Part shown: piece after piece, positions 10,652 through 21,920 of the stretch
Layout: each line of letters starts with the position of its first letter
How positions within the stretch are numbered: position 1 is the stretch's first letter
Assembly: GCA_037975125.1 (NCBI GenBank)
Contig: CM075862.1
Span: forward strand, 62,224,779 to 62,288,778
Reading direction: 5' to 3'
Length of the DNA: 64,000 bases
Source: Latrodectus hesperus
Taxonomy: Eukaryota; Arthropoda; Arachnida; Araneae; Theridiidae
The notes under the pieces: generated by a model
Database searches by the model: none
What the model saw: the letters and a program-made list of their open reading frames with translations, nothing else
Told to the model about the DNA's origin: nothing
Translations under genes and position numbers: made by a program

Positions 10652-11256
10652 TGTACCGAGCTCCACGGGTTCGTGTTGATTGAGAGTTGAATAAAGCAAC
10701 CACTTAATGAACACAAGACTTTTATTCGTAAAAAAACTTCACTAGATAAACGAAATTCCCGCTGTAACAATCACAATTATACAGCTACAATTCGTCAGAT
10801 ACAATAAGAAATAGCTTCCAATCACAGGTCTCAAATACCTCAGACAGAGAACAACTAGCAGTCACAACTAATCGTCTTCACTCACTGACTGTCTTCACAA
10901 AACTCGACTCTTCCATGTCGGGCTGCGGTATTTATACCTGACTTGGCGGAGAAATCTACCAATTTCGCCAAGGTTCTGGAAGCTTCTAGGCTATCTCGAA
11001 AAATATTGGTCCTAGAGCTTAGGTGATGGATGTTTCCAGAAGTATCGATTTCTCGCCAAGTCGCCAAAAATCTCGCCAACCGTCGCCAAGTCGCCAAGAA
11101 TCTCGCCAACTGTCGCCAAGTCGCCAAATCATTAGGAAATCCGCTTTTAAACTACAACACGTCTAAATACCGCAATTTTTGCCCAAAATGTGAGAATTTC
11201 TGATCTGTCTGAGATATTTTAAGACAAATATAATCATTATTTACAAATTTGTAACA
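10652..11256 (-). repeat. 5' LTR, 605 bp
   Basis: Direct copy of 4955-5559 in the same orientation. It supplies the active promoter for the minus-strand element. It is followed outward by ATATGCATAT, which does not match the bases flanking the other LTR. Confidence 0.96.
10929..10936 (-). promoter_or_regulatory. TATA box of the LTR promoter
   Basis: TATAAATA on the minus strand, inside CAGGTATAAATACCGC. The identical box in the 3' LTR is at 5232-5239. Transcription would begin roughly 25-30 bp further along, near 10900. Confidence 0.7.
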
Positions 11257-11647
11257 ATATGCATATTAAAACAAATAACATATGTTTCGATTTCAAAATA
11301 GCCTAATTATCCATTAATATGTGAAAATCTAAGCAAATGTATATAAAGTTTCCTTGTATTAGGTTTTAATTTTTGGAATTCTATATAGTATTTCATGTAG
11401 AATTAAGAAATCATTAGAAAGAAGAATTAATGTCTTATCAAATAAAGATACAATAAGCAAATAAATGTGTTCTAATAATAAGTAAAAATAAATTATTACA
11501 GAAGCAAAGATTTGTCATTTCTAGTTAAATTCATTCCCAGAGACCAAGAACTTTAAAAAAATCTACATAATAGATTAGAAAAGAATGTTGTTGTTGTTGT
11601 CGTGTGACAAGTGAAAAATGAAAAAAAAAAGGCGAAAAAGACGAGCC

Positions 11648-11686
11648 ATGTGGGACCAAAGGCATGGAGCACTGCCCTGGCCACAT
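11648..11686. other. Imperfect hairpin in a GC-balanced patch
   Basis: ATGTGG (11648-11653) pairs with CCACAT (11681-11686), CCA (11656-11658) with TGG (11678-11680), and GGCA (11661-11664) with TGCC (11673-11676). That is 13 base pairs with small bulges and an 8-nt loop. The patch stands out from AT-rich flanks. It is shorter than a usual miRNA precursor and I assign no function. Confidence 0.3.
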
Positions 11687-12009
11687 CGTCAGCAGAAAAG
11701 AATATAACAGTAATAAAAAAATCTCAATTATGTGATTCAAATTTTATTTGTTACAACAACTTAAACTTTTATGATAGTTTAATTTCACAAGATTCCCTTG
11801 CTTTTAAAATTAAATTTGTATTTGCGGAAAACTTTCTTTTCAATAACAGCACGTATAGCCTTACAATTACACCTCCTCTTGAATTAGCTTCAGATATATA
11901 TTTCATTTTTTGAAAAAGAAATCTCATTTAGGTATTAAATGATTAACTTTTATTTACAAATTACGAATTGATTATGTATATAAAACTGCTTGAGAGTATC
12001 ATATTTATT

Positions 12010-12760
12010 TACTAGTTTACATAAGTCGGAGTCCTCTACACCTGCAAACACATTTCGGTTCTCTCTACGACCAAGGTTGACATCAGAGTTCTGTACTCGT
12101 ACAGTATGATCAATTTGAGCAGGAATAAATTGTTTTATGAGGTTCGTAACACTTTTGCTTGCAATAGAAAATTCTCTTTCGAGGCCGCTCTTTTCATAGA
12201 AATTAACTCATGTTTTTTCAGTCAGAACTTGGTGTGAAGTTGTGGTGCATTTCGGGTACTCTTCAATATTTTATTTTGGAATATGGTTTTCTTTATGATA
12301 ACTGCTCAAAGTTTTACACAAGTATTTACAGTTTCTTTGGTTTCAAATGTAATGAAATTTCTTCCAATTATTCTTTGATGCCAATATTTGCGATTTGTTT
12401 GCAAGGAAAAAAAGACGATGCTATGCCTCTTTTTCTTTAACGTTAAACATAGCTTCTTAGGGCTTTGGTGTGTTCCTACTTGGTATGTTGTGTTCTTGGC
12501 AAATGGAACTATGTTTAAACTATCTGACCTTTTATTTGCATCGTTATTGTTCATTCAAAGAATTGACGCACTCTGTATATCCTAATTGGCATTTTCAACT
12601 GAGTTTTGCGTTTCATTGCGATAAGGTTTTCCATAAACTATTTTATCATCTTTCCCAATAGCGCAAACATCGGATATGACTTGATTTCTGAATTCTCTAC
12701 CATTTCTGATTGCATTACTGCTGGAGCATACAAATGTTAAAAAAACGTGACACGCTCTTT
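12010..12760 (-). pseudogene. Possible decayed coding remnant of unknown family
   Basis: On the minus strand, several stretches read like ordinary protein in different frames. One, at about 12020-12190, includes VTNLIKQFIPAQIDHTVR then NLGRRENRNVFAGVEDSDL. Another, at about 12590-12730, includes NQVISDVCAIGKDDK. Stops and frame changes separate them. Composition is less biased than the surrounding chance frames, which suggests an old transposon or gene remnant. I do not recognise the family, and chance cannot be excluded. Confidence 0.2.
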
Positions 12761-13494
12761 TAGTTTTCAGAGGTCATAGCTGGATAAAGCTGGTTAAATG
12801 ATCTTAATATAACACTATGAACTTATATTAGCCATTTGTTTCACTATATATCTCTCAAAGGACCATGAGTTCACATCAGAATTGAAGATTGGTTTCACAA
12901 CAATATCATTCTTAGGTACACTGTGTTTTATTTCGCACTGTTTTTGCATTCAGTATTACAATTTCCTGTGCAATAATTTTGTATTTAACTTGTAACTTTT
13001 TAAGCAAACACATTCTTCTTCCGTAGATTTTGAATGAAATTCTAATGTGAGTTGCATCTAGTACACAGAACTATTATTCATTTGTAACATAATACCGTAT
13101 ATTTATTTCTCTTGGTCTTAAGAGTACAATTAACTTCTTTTCATAAATTTTTAAAATTCAAAACCTTTTATCATCTGTAATCCAAAGGTATGTTGCTCTT
13201 AGCTTTAGCAGAAAGCACTTCAGAAAGTATTTTATGGTACTTTTTTGAGATAAATGAAAACAATTATCTTCTCGTTTAGCAGCAGTTAATGTATATAACA
13301 TTTTAAGAAAAAAGATAATGCCTTATTGCAGTATCCATTTCGTATAAATTGCAGTATCCATACGTATTTCCTTTGTACCCTGGAACACCTCACAATAATC
13401 ACATTCTAATCATTTACAGCAGAGAAGCCCATCAATCGCTGTCAGCTGTAGAAACCAACATGTGCTCGCAGTTTGCTTTGTGAATGTTCTGCTC

Positions 13495-13660
<166 letters not shown>

Positions 13661-13665
<5 letters not shown>

Positions 13666-16600
13666 CGAAGAAACTAAAAAATATCAATAATTTAAAAACT
13701 TGATAAAAAAAGTAAAATTAGCATTGTATACGTTGTGCTTATAAATTAAATTTCAATTGTTAGATGCCTTTAGTTATTAAAATTAAATGCTAATAAATAT
13801 AGAAAAGTAAAACGTAAATACTTTTCCTTCCTTCAAACACTTTCGATTTTGCTCGCATTAGTTAAATCAACAGTAACCGTTCAGCAAATAAGTTCCCCAA
13901 CTAAGATTTCACGGTAATCCGTCAATTTTGGGGGTTGAATTAAAGCACTGCAAAGAAGAGTCAGTTGCCCCTTCCAAGGGACTCGGGAAAGCGCACAGAA
14001 TTTTTTGCCCGAGTTATCTCGGGATAGCCTGTTAAGGGGTTTAATTTTTCACTGACATAATTGGGTATGTGTTAACATTCACCGTTGAATGTGGAGTTCG
14101 GTTTTTCACAGTATCATGTATATATAAACATGATATATATGTGTAGATGGTATGCATGCATTATCTCCATGTTTATTTTATGTAAATGTGGCGTTTTCTA
14201 TAAAAAAATGATATTGAAAAACACAGACGAATAATGCTATAAAAATAATTTCTTTTACGCCTAATTCATTTCTATGTTTCATCAATTTTTATGTATCATC
14301 ATATTTTTCGGCATAGATGCCGTATAATCCAGAATTTCAAATTCTGAATTTTTTTGGGGAAGAATATACCCAAGATATATTTCTTCTTCGATATGTGTTG
14401 TGACGTGCACGATGACTTATATACTAGTGTTTCTAAATAAAAGTTTCTGCGTAATTTTTATAAGTCTCCATATCTATGATTTAATTAAAACCATGTTGCC
14501 ACAGACACTTAAGAAAATCCGCCAAAAAGGCACCAAGCTTAGAATTTAACATCCTAGATTACGTCATCTGTGCAAAATTTCAAGTATTTAGAAATCCAGC
14601 ATTTATATTTAATATTCTAAATACAGTATGTAATGATAGTTTAGTTTCAGAATCTAAAGCAAAATAACTCTGTCTTGTTGGCTATTTAGGATAGAATTAT
14701 TTGATGAAGGAACGTCTTTAGAACAATCATGATAACGGAAAATATATTTATGATGTAAAGCATAAAACACGTCTTTGTGATACTCTTAATAAATTTTTTT
14801 CTAATAAGGCGGATTAATTTTGCGAAAAATATGTTTGTAGTAAAATATATTTATTTAAGATATTTTCGAAAAAAACCTGAAGTAATAATTAATATAACGA
14901 TGAATCAATTTGAAATAGAAAATATAAGAAGTTAAATCAGAATAAAAAATAGAAAATCTGATTTTAAACTTTTTTAATAACTTATGTTTAAAATACTAAT
15001 TATTTTTATAGATTAAAAAATTGAATTTTGGTTCTAGTAAATGCAGGCTTATCAGAATTGTTATTTCTGATAACTTTTACTAAGTTCAAATATTTTATGT
15101 TCAATGCTTTTTTAAGTGAAGGTTTTTCAAAATAGATATAAATTGTATTATTATAACATAATAAAAGTGGAATTGATATGTCATTAGAAATTATATTTTC
15201 TTTGAAACACCAAATAAATTATGTGTAGTTATGTAATATTTAAAAATTCAAATTTCAGGCTTTTATGGTATACATTTTAAGGAAACACTTGTGTATCTAA
15301 GATTTTTTTTTTACTTTTTATTCTATGTTAATTTTTATTGTTTCCTACTTTAAATATATATTAGAATTATTTAGTTATTTTTATTTTTTGTCTGCTTTTC
15401 TTTTAACATTATTGGTTTTAATTAATCTTATTATACTTTTTTTAGCCAAGAAAGGCAAACTTAATGGATGATTAGAAAAAACAAACGTTAATAGAAATAT
15501 TTAATACTATTTCTGTGTTCCGATTCTTTTTAAACAAAAGTATGGCAAATGAAATGTTAATTTCCATTCCTTTCATATTTGAGATAGAATAATTATTCGA
15601 GGAATGCTCAGAATTCAAAAATTTGCTGCGAGAAAAAATAAAACAATACCCTTATTTCTTTGAAAAATTAGAAAAAATAAGTAGAAGATTCCGCTTTTTT
15701 TTCTACGATTTGTTAAAGTACGTTAAGAATTTAAATCGAATGATAATGCTAAAAATAGATTAATTTTTACTTAAAAGTAAGGAAGAGTTAAAGACAGAAG
15801 CAACTAAATGAAAAAAAAGAAATGAAAATATTTTCAATAACAATAAAGTTTCTTAATTAGTTTCCATTTTCGAAAAATGACATTTTCTGTATATAGAAAT
15901 TTGAAAAGATTAACCACAGAATTTTTTCCTGCAGTGAATAAAAATGAATTGCAAAGAATTCTGACTGCAATTTTTTTATATATTTGATGGCATTTTTTAT
16001 AAAATCAATGCTACGATGAAGTAATAGTAAAAATTATTAAAAGGTTTATCAATGAAAGAAATTAATTTATTGAGTTTGAGAATAATTTCACATGACTATC
16101 AGTACTCTTTCAATAAATTTGTTGTATCAAAGAAAATATTTTCACTGTACTTCTAGCAGAAACTAAGTTTCAAGTGCCAATATCGATATTTTAAATTATA
16201 ATTAACGATGTTAACTTAACTGTGTGTTGAAGAAATTCAATTCTCCCTCGATATAATTATTTTTTCCATTTTTAAAATAAACAGAATTTTTTATTACTCT
16301 AAAAATCCAAAACCTTCATCGCTATGACTCTTAAATTAAATTATTTCGATTCTCTTCAACTCTAATAGACTTATCATTAAAATTTTTTACCATAATTTTT
16401 TTACTTATATACAAGTAATGAATTTTATTCTGAAGTGAAAAAAATTGCATTGATGATGCAGAATTGCATATTTATAATTTTATTAAAATTAAGTAAAATT
16501 TGAGCTTGAGTAGTCTTTAATTAAACAGATATCTTTTAACGTTAATATTGTATTTGCTCTATTTAAATGTGTATAATCTGTAATTCAAAAGCTTAGTTAT

Positions 16601-17490
16601 TACAGTGTTTATTAGTTATTGAATATAAGCTAATATTTTGATTTCCCATTTATTGTAAGTCTATATTAACAAATGCTTTAATTTTATTTAATGTAAATAT
16701 ATTTATTATTGGCTAATGTAAATTATATATAATTTGTGTCAGAGAGAAAGGAATCATCATTTCTGTAATTATATGTACTTTACATTCGGATGTTTGCAAT
16801 GTAACTTACGGAACATCACTTGTTCCACACAACAAATATAACATAAAACATAATAATGCAATTATAAACTTAAAATTGATAATTACATTACTTGAATACA
16901 GTGTACAGTTTTTCTATTTAATTACTCTATTTGAAGTAAACTATATGCGAAAATATGAAATTAATAGTTACTGTTTATAAAAATTTCCGAAAATGTAAAA
17001 AATAATTATTATTAATTAAAACATCAACTTTATTTTATTTAAAAATATCAAACCAATTGTAATTTAATGATAAGAATGAGTAAAGTTAAAGTATATTCAT
17101 TAAATTGATTGAATTATAAAATTTAGAATAAAAGTAATTACATAATGAAGTTTTAAAAATAAAATGAGTATGTATATAGCACAGAAAATAGTTATAATTT
17201 ATATGCATTTGCTATCAACACTGCATTAAAATTACAATTATTATGTATAGTATATATTAATGTTATACGATATAGTAATATTATATATAATGTATATACA
17301 ATTTCGATAAATATATAATTATTGAATTTATTTAAATGTAAAATTTATTTACTAAACTTTATTTCACATTGATAATTTGTAAATTAATTTGTGCAAGTAT
17401 TTTGGAAATAAATTGATAAAAAACATTATTTTATTAAAAATTTTACTGTTAAGTAAAAACGTGATATAAACTTATACCTCCTAATTAATT
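13661..17490. other. AT-rich non-genic DNA
   Basis: No supportable gene. A more GC-balanced patch lies at about 13860-14060, without a long open frame, and could be conserved non-coding DNA. The rest is AT-rich with runs of A and T only. Confidence 0.65.
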
Positions 17491-17493
17491 TCA

Positions 17494-17576
17494 GGTATAT
17501 ATATGTTATTTTGTATTTCCTTTATGGTAGAATATATTTTTTATATTCTAACATAAAGGGAAATACAAAATATACC
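17494..17576. repeat. Long near-perfect inverted repeat (hairpin)
   Basis: The left arm around 17508-17535 and the right arm around 17542-17571 are reverse complements over about 28 bp with one mismatch and one bulge, separated by only a few T residues. GGTATA at 17494 and TATACC at 17571-17576 can extend the stem across an unpaired 7-nt segment. It could be a snap-back MITE remnant or an RNA hairpin. No coding content is seen. Confidence 0.6.
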
Positions 17577-17640
17577 TTGTGAATACCTTGTGAGATATAA
17601 TTTTAACTATAATATATGCGTACTTTCTATAGAATAATAT

Positions 17641-17679
17641 ATTTGTCTATATTTTCTTAGTAAAGGAAATATAGCAAAT
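17641..17679. repeat. Second hairpin
   Basis: CTATATTTTCTT (17647-17658) pairs with AAGGAAATATAG (17663-17674) around a 4-nt loop with one mismatch. ATTTG (17641-17645) and CAAAT (17675-17679) extend the stem after a single-base bulge. It lies 65 bp from the first hairpin and 25 bp before a minisatellite. Confidence 0.55.
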
Positions 17680-17703
17680 TATTATTCATCAGAAATGAAA
17701 ATT

Positions 17704-17940
17704 GAATATTTATTAATAATATTAAGAATATTGGTCTGAGATGGAAAGTACTTAAATTTAATAGAATATTTATTAATAATATTAGGAATCATGTGATATG
17801 AGATGGAAAATACTTTAATGTAATAGAATATTTAATAATAATATTAGCAATCATGGTCTGAGATGGAAAGTACTTTTAAATATAATAGAATATTTAATAT
17901 TAGAAATCATGATCTGAGATGGGAAGTACTTAAATATAAT
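17704..17940. repeat. Minisatellite, about four copies of a 60-62 bp unit
   Basis: Units start near 17704, 17764, 17826 and 17888. Each begins GAATATTTA and carries a GAGATGG(A/G)AA(G/A)TACTT block near its end. Copies differ by scattered substitutions and a short deletion in the last unit, so the array is old. Confidence 0.85.
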
Positions 17941-20900
17941 GTATAATATAGCATCTTCTGTGTTTAACTGAAAAATAATACACTTTCTTTAAAAGTATTT
18001 AATTTTTAAAATTAAAATAGATATATATTTCCAATTAATTAGTTCAAAGAATAGTATCTTTAAGGCAATAAATGCAATTCTTTACTTTTCGGTTAAATCG
18101 GTTTATATGTTTACCTCGAAACATTTGAATCATTTCACTAAGTTCGCAGTCTATTTCCGGGCAAATAATCTGCTCAAGTAAATCAAGTTTATGGAGCGAC
18201 ACTTGAAAACTTTCACTCTTAGTTCTCCATTAAAATCAGTGAGTGTTAAATGGATGAATTTTCTACTTGAAATAATAGTGTGTGGTTAAAATCCAAAAAA
18301 GTTAGCTCGATGTTAAGTTAGACACTTTAAATTTAAAGATAATATAAAGATATATAGTTTTGAAACTTTATCTAACTTTAAAGATAAGAAATTTCTTAAA
18401 CCAATATTAAAAAAATGAAACATTTGTAATATATTATTATTTCAGAAATAGTATCTGTAAAATGTTTAATCAAATTTCACTAAGATAGAGACTAATAAAG
18501 TTAATATTCACAAAATAACACTATTCAATTTTTTTTACATCATTATTTGTTTTAGAATTATAGTTAGTCTTAACCATATGGCAGATTTTGAATAATTTTT
18601 TGAAAAAACCGTATTTGTTTCTGCATTTAAGCCGCTTTTTATCCAGTTATAGTAAAAATAATTGGGTAAATATAGAGTAAAATAATTGGGTTTAAATGCA
18701 ATATTTATGTGCAATAATGATTATTCTTATAGTACTTATTAATAAATAAAAGTTTCACTCAAGGAAGGTCAAAACTGCAAAGCTACTATAATGATTTTCA
18801 ATAATTAAAATAGAAAATATCATTTTAAGTGTCAGGTATCGTATTAAGTTCCAAAATAACTAAATATATTCATTAAAATACAACAGAAATATTTTATTTC
18901 GGATGGAGAAATAAATTGTAAAATAATTCCTCAAATTCAGAATCATGGTTAAAAAAAAGTTTAAGCAAAATTTTGTATGACCAACTGCATTTATAGAGGT
19001 ATGATACAGTCTAAAGGAATAATGTATTTCTTTGGTTAACATTTAAAATTTGTAAATTGTGATAATTTATGAAAATATCTGCTTAATTTTTACAGTTAAT
19101 TTAAAATAATCAGTGATCAGGAAACTATACATTTGAAAAATAGTTTACTCTTAAAATTATATTTGTGGGCTCAGACAGCCGAAATTTTGAAAAAATAGTG
19201 GTTTAAAATGAAAGGTTTCATATCAGGATCAAACCATGTCAACTGCATTTAAAAAAACGAAGTATCAAACAAAGTATTTCTAATATTTTTCAACCATATT
19301 TTGAATAGATTTTTACAAGGATAGTAAATAAACTCGAAGAAAGGAATATTTGTCTTTCTTTATTTAACAAATTGTTTAGCTTTGAAAATTGAAAGAGCTC
19401 GCATCTTGATTATATTTAAAACTAGAAATAATTAAAAAACAGAAGCAAATGAAATGAGTATATATTTAAATATCTTTAAGTTAAGTTGATTAAAATATAA
19501 TATACGGTATTTTTGGTATGCTATATTTATATTTATTACAAAAATGTTAATATTACTTTTAACGATTTCTCTTACACACCTATTGATTTAGAATGAATCC
19601 GTACCAAGTAACATGCTAATATTGTAAAATACGTTACGTTAATATTGTAAAGCTACGTAAAGTAATACGTTAATATTGTAAAGCTTTTGATAGTGCTTAG
19701 ATGTTAATGATGCCCAGTGATTTGCATTTAGTTTTTAAATTTTTGGTTAGATTTCTCAGATATACGTAAAGGATTCAGATAAACGTAAATAATTCAGGAA
19801 TGCAATATGCATGAACAAAGATGTTGAAGAGCATTTCGCTTCTCGCTGTATTTAAAAATATCTTCGATTGTTTTCAGCAGAGTTCAAACCAAATCTTAAA
19901 TAATCCTTTGAGGGTTTTCAAGAGCTAAATATCGATGATGAGAGCTAAGTAAGACCATTTAAAAATTTTGAGTAGCTATAATTTTTCTGAAAACTTTTCT
20001 TAATTTCTTACGTAAATGAGAATATTTTATTTAATATAAATTTAATAAAAAATGTATTCAATAAATAAATCATCTTATGTTACCTTTAGGAAAAAAGAAT
20101 GTGTAAGAAATTAATGCAAAATGTACAAAGTACACGTGAAAAATTTTTAGAGTGATAAATTCAGTTAATTTGTATTACTACAAGATTTTAATTTAAGTTC
20201 TCTCAACAAAAATTTGCAATACATGAATAAATTTATATCAACATAGAAATAACACTAACTTTGAGAATGCAGTTCATAGTGTACAGATTTTAAGTTTATT
20301 TATCAACAAGTGAAATTCATGTTTTCCTTAATACATTATAGAAATTGACAATAAAGAAATTACTAACATTTCTTTAAATTGTACATTGCTGAAGATGCTT
20401 ATTATTTTTTAAAAAAATACACACTAACAAGAAAGGAAAAAACACTCAAAGAGAATAAATGTAATATACAACATCATGTAGTACATTTTGTTAGATAACA
20501 AAATATACATTATAAGACATCCAAAATAGCAAAAAAATCAATTTTACAGTCAGAATATTTTAAAGTATCATATAAAATGTCTATTTGAATGCAAGTTTTA
20601 TATAAATATTTTTATATAATTTAAAAAATTCAAATATGTAAAGTAAATTTTGTGTTCTTCGAATATTATGTGTTTTTCAAATTAAAATGATTATTCAAGT
20701 TAAATTGATTAAAAATTGTCTGCTATGAGTTAATAAGATAAGAAGAGTAATATATTTGTGCAATTGGATTCACTTTTCCTTTCAAAACTCCAACAGTGAA
20801 TTTTTTTTTTTAATATTTGATATCTAAAATTTTTTTCAATGCACAAAAATTATTGTTTAGGCCTACTTTGGCAAATATATTTTCATTTTATGCAATGAAA

Positions 20901-20988
20901 CACTGGTCCAAGATGGATTTTAAAAAGGATGAAAAAAATTAACATTCCAGTGTTCAATAACTTTTTAACTGAACAGGGTTTTCAAACA
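17941..20988. other. AT-rich non-genic DNA
   Basis: No supportable gene. A 60-codon minus-strand frame at 18860-19042 has AT-driven composition and no motif. Near 19630-19690 the string ACGTTAATATTGTAAAGCT occurs twice close together, a small local duplication. A GC-balanced patch is at about 18090-18250. Confidence 0.65.
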
Positions 20989-20999
20989 ATATATACGTC
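20989..20999. repeat. Target-site duplication, left copy (11 bp)
   Basis: ATATATACGTC, repeated exactly at 21910-21920. The pair brackets the retroposed insertion 21000-21909. Confidence 0.8.
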
Positions 21000-21909
21000 T
21001 TCTTCTTAAGGTTAGGTTTGTATGTCATTGGCACCTCTGCTTTAATCAGCATTTTGTACCATTAACTCCTAACCCAATGTTTCCTAGTTCCAGTTACTCG
21101 GGTCACCCACTTTATTAATAAAGTCCGATATAACCCTTTAATGGAGTCTAAGTGTAACTCTCTAGTATGGATAATGCCTAAAGAAGTTAATCTAGGGAGG
21201 GCAAGAGCCTCGCATTCGTAAATGATATGCTTGGCCGTTTCCTCTTGCGTATAACATTTCCTGCAGATAGGGTCTTGCTGAAACAGTCCCATTTTATGAA
21301 GGTGTTTTCTGAAATAGTAGTGCCCAGTTTTGAAGCCTACGATTAAACGTATCTTCTGCCTAGAGCATCTTAGAATTTCAGAGGCAATCCTCACTGATGA
21401 TCCACAAATGATTCTGGTCAGGGAGTCAGTCATGCTAGCGATAGCTTCCTGACTTTCACCAGAAGAATATGGTTTGGAGGTCACTTTTATCTCCTGTGAA
21501 GGATTCATTGCTGCCCCTTCACTAGATTGCCTCTGAGTTCCCTTGTCTTTTTCAGCAAGGTCTACTTCAGAGGCTTCACCTGCAAATGCAGAGAGGTTTG
21601 TTATTTCTTGTGTCTTTTCAGCCACAAGATAACAATTAATAAGCTCAGGTAATATGATAGTCCACCCAGCATTGCCTGAGTTACTGGGCAAGGCAAATTA
21701 CTCTAGAAGTTCACCAGGCAACTAGAGGCTCCGTTAAGACACCATTACCGTGGTGCCAAATAACCCTAGGCACGGGTCGCATAACACCAGGGTTTACGGG
21801 AGCTGGTTCACGGCCTCTGATTCTATATTCAAGGCTATCCTGTCATTTCTACAGGACATTCGGCTATCCACCACCTGCCGACGCGCCTGGTAGCTGCTCA
21901 AGCCCCAGG
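21000..21909 (-). mobile_element. Compact non-LTR retrotransposon derivative
   Basis: A 910-bp insertion, distinctly more GC-rich than its flanks, bracketed by an exact 11-bp direct repeat as left by target-primed reverse transcription. The orientation is minus from the coding content. At 910 bp it carries a GC-rich leader and only the C-terminal part of an ORF2-type protein. Endonuclease, RT and RNase H are absent, so it looks internally deleted rather than simply 5'-truncated. It ends at AAGAAGAAG-like sequence next to the left duplication. Clade not assigned. Confidence 0.75.
21062..21691 (-). pseudogene. Non-LTR retrotransposon C-terminal zinc-knuckle protein, internally deleted
   Basis: An open frame of 209 codons. 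It opens at a TTG, and the first in-frame ATG is at 21508 (codon 62). Codons 100-161 match the region that follows RNase H in arthropod non-LTR elements: a basic segment with GFKTGHYYFRKHLHKMGL, then Cys143, Cys146, His155 and Cys160 (CX2CX8HX4C). The N-terminal half (rich in E, S, K) is not recognised and may be leader or ORF1-derived sequence joined by deletion. No catalytic domain is present, so it cannot mobilise itself. It might still be translated. The unbroken frame in a copy this short is notable. Confidence 0.6.
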
Positions 21910-21920
21910 ATATATACGTC
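21910..21920. repeat. Target-site duplication, right copy (11 bp)
   Basis: ATATATACGTC, identical to 20989-20999. Confidence 0.8.

Larger units (their letters stand above)
4955..11256 (-). mobile_element. Ty3/gypsy-type LTR retrotransposon, structurally complete
   Basis: A 6302-bp element read on the minus strand: 5' LTR (10652-11256), PBS, gag, pol, polypurine tract, 3' LTR (4955-5559). The domain order protease, RT, RNase H, integrase places it in the Ty3/gypsy (Metaviridae-type) group. No envelope frame follows pol, because only about 180 non-coding bases separate the pol stop from the 3' LTR. A tRNA-Leu-like primer site is reported for mdg3-type elements of flies, but I do not assign a clade. 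Both LTRs appear identical by eye and both long frames are intact, so the insertion is young and may be competent. The flanks (TTGA on the left, ATAT on the right) do not form a target-site duplication, which is unexpected for such a young copy. Confidence 0.95.

Noticed and set aside
5798..10679. Several plus-strand frames of 66-143 codons opposite gag and pol
   Set aside because: They are antisense shadows of long intact minus-strand genes. The 143-codon one mirrors the 21-bp gag repeats as Ser/Phe-rich sequence.
10622..10714. N-terminal extension of gag into the LTR
   Set aside because: The frame is open but has only a GTG, and it crosses the primer-binding site and LTR end. The first ATG after the PBS is at 10621.
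4950..11261. Target-site duplication for the LTR element
   Set aside because: I compared 4-6 bp on each side, and shifted the boundary, without finding a match.
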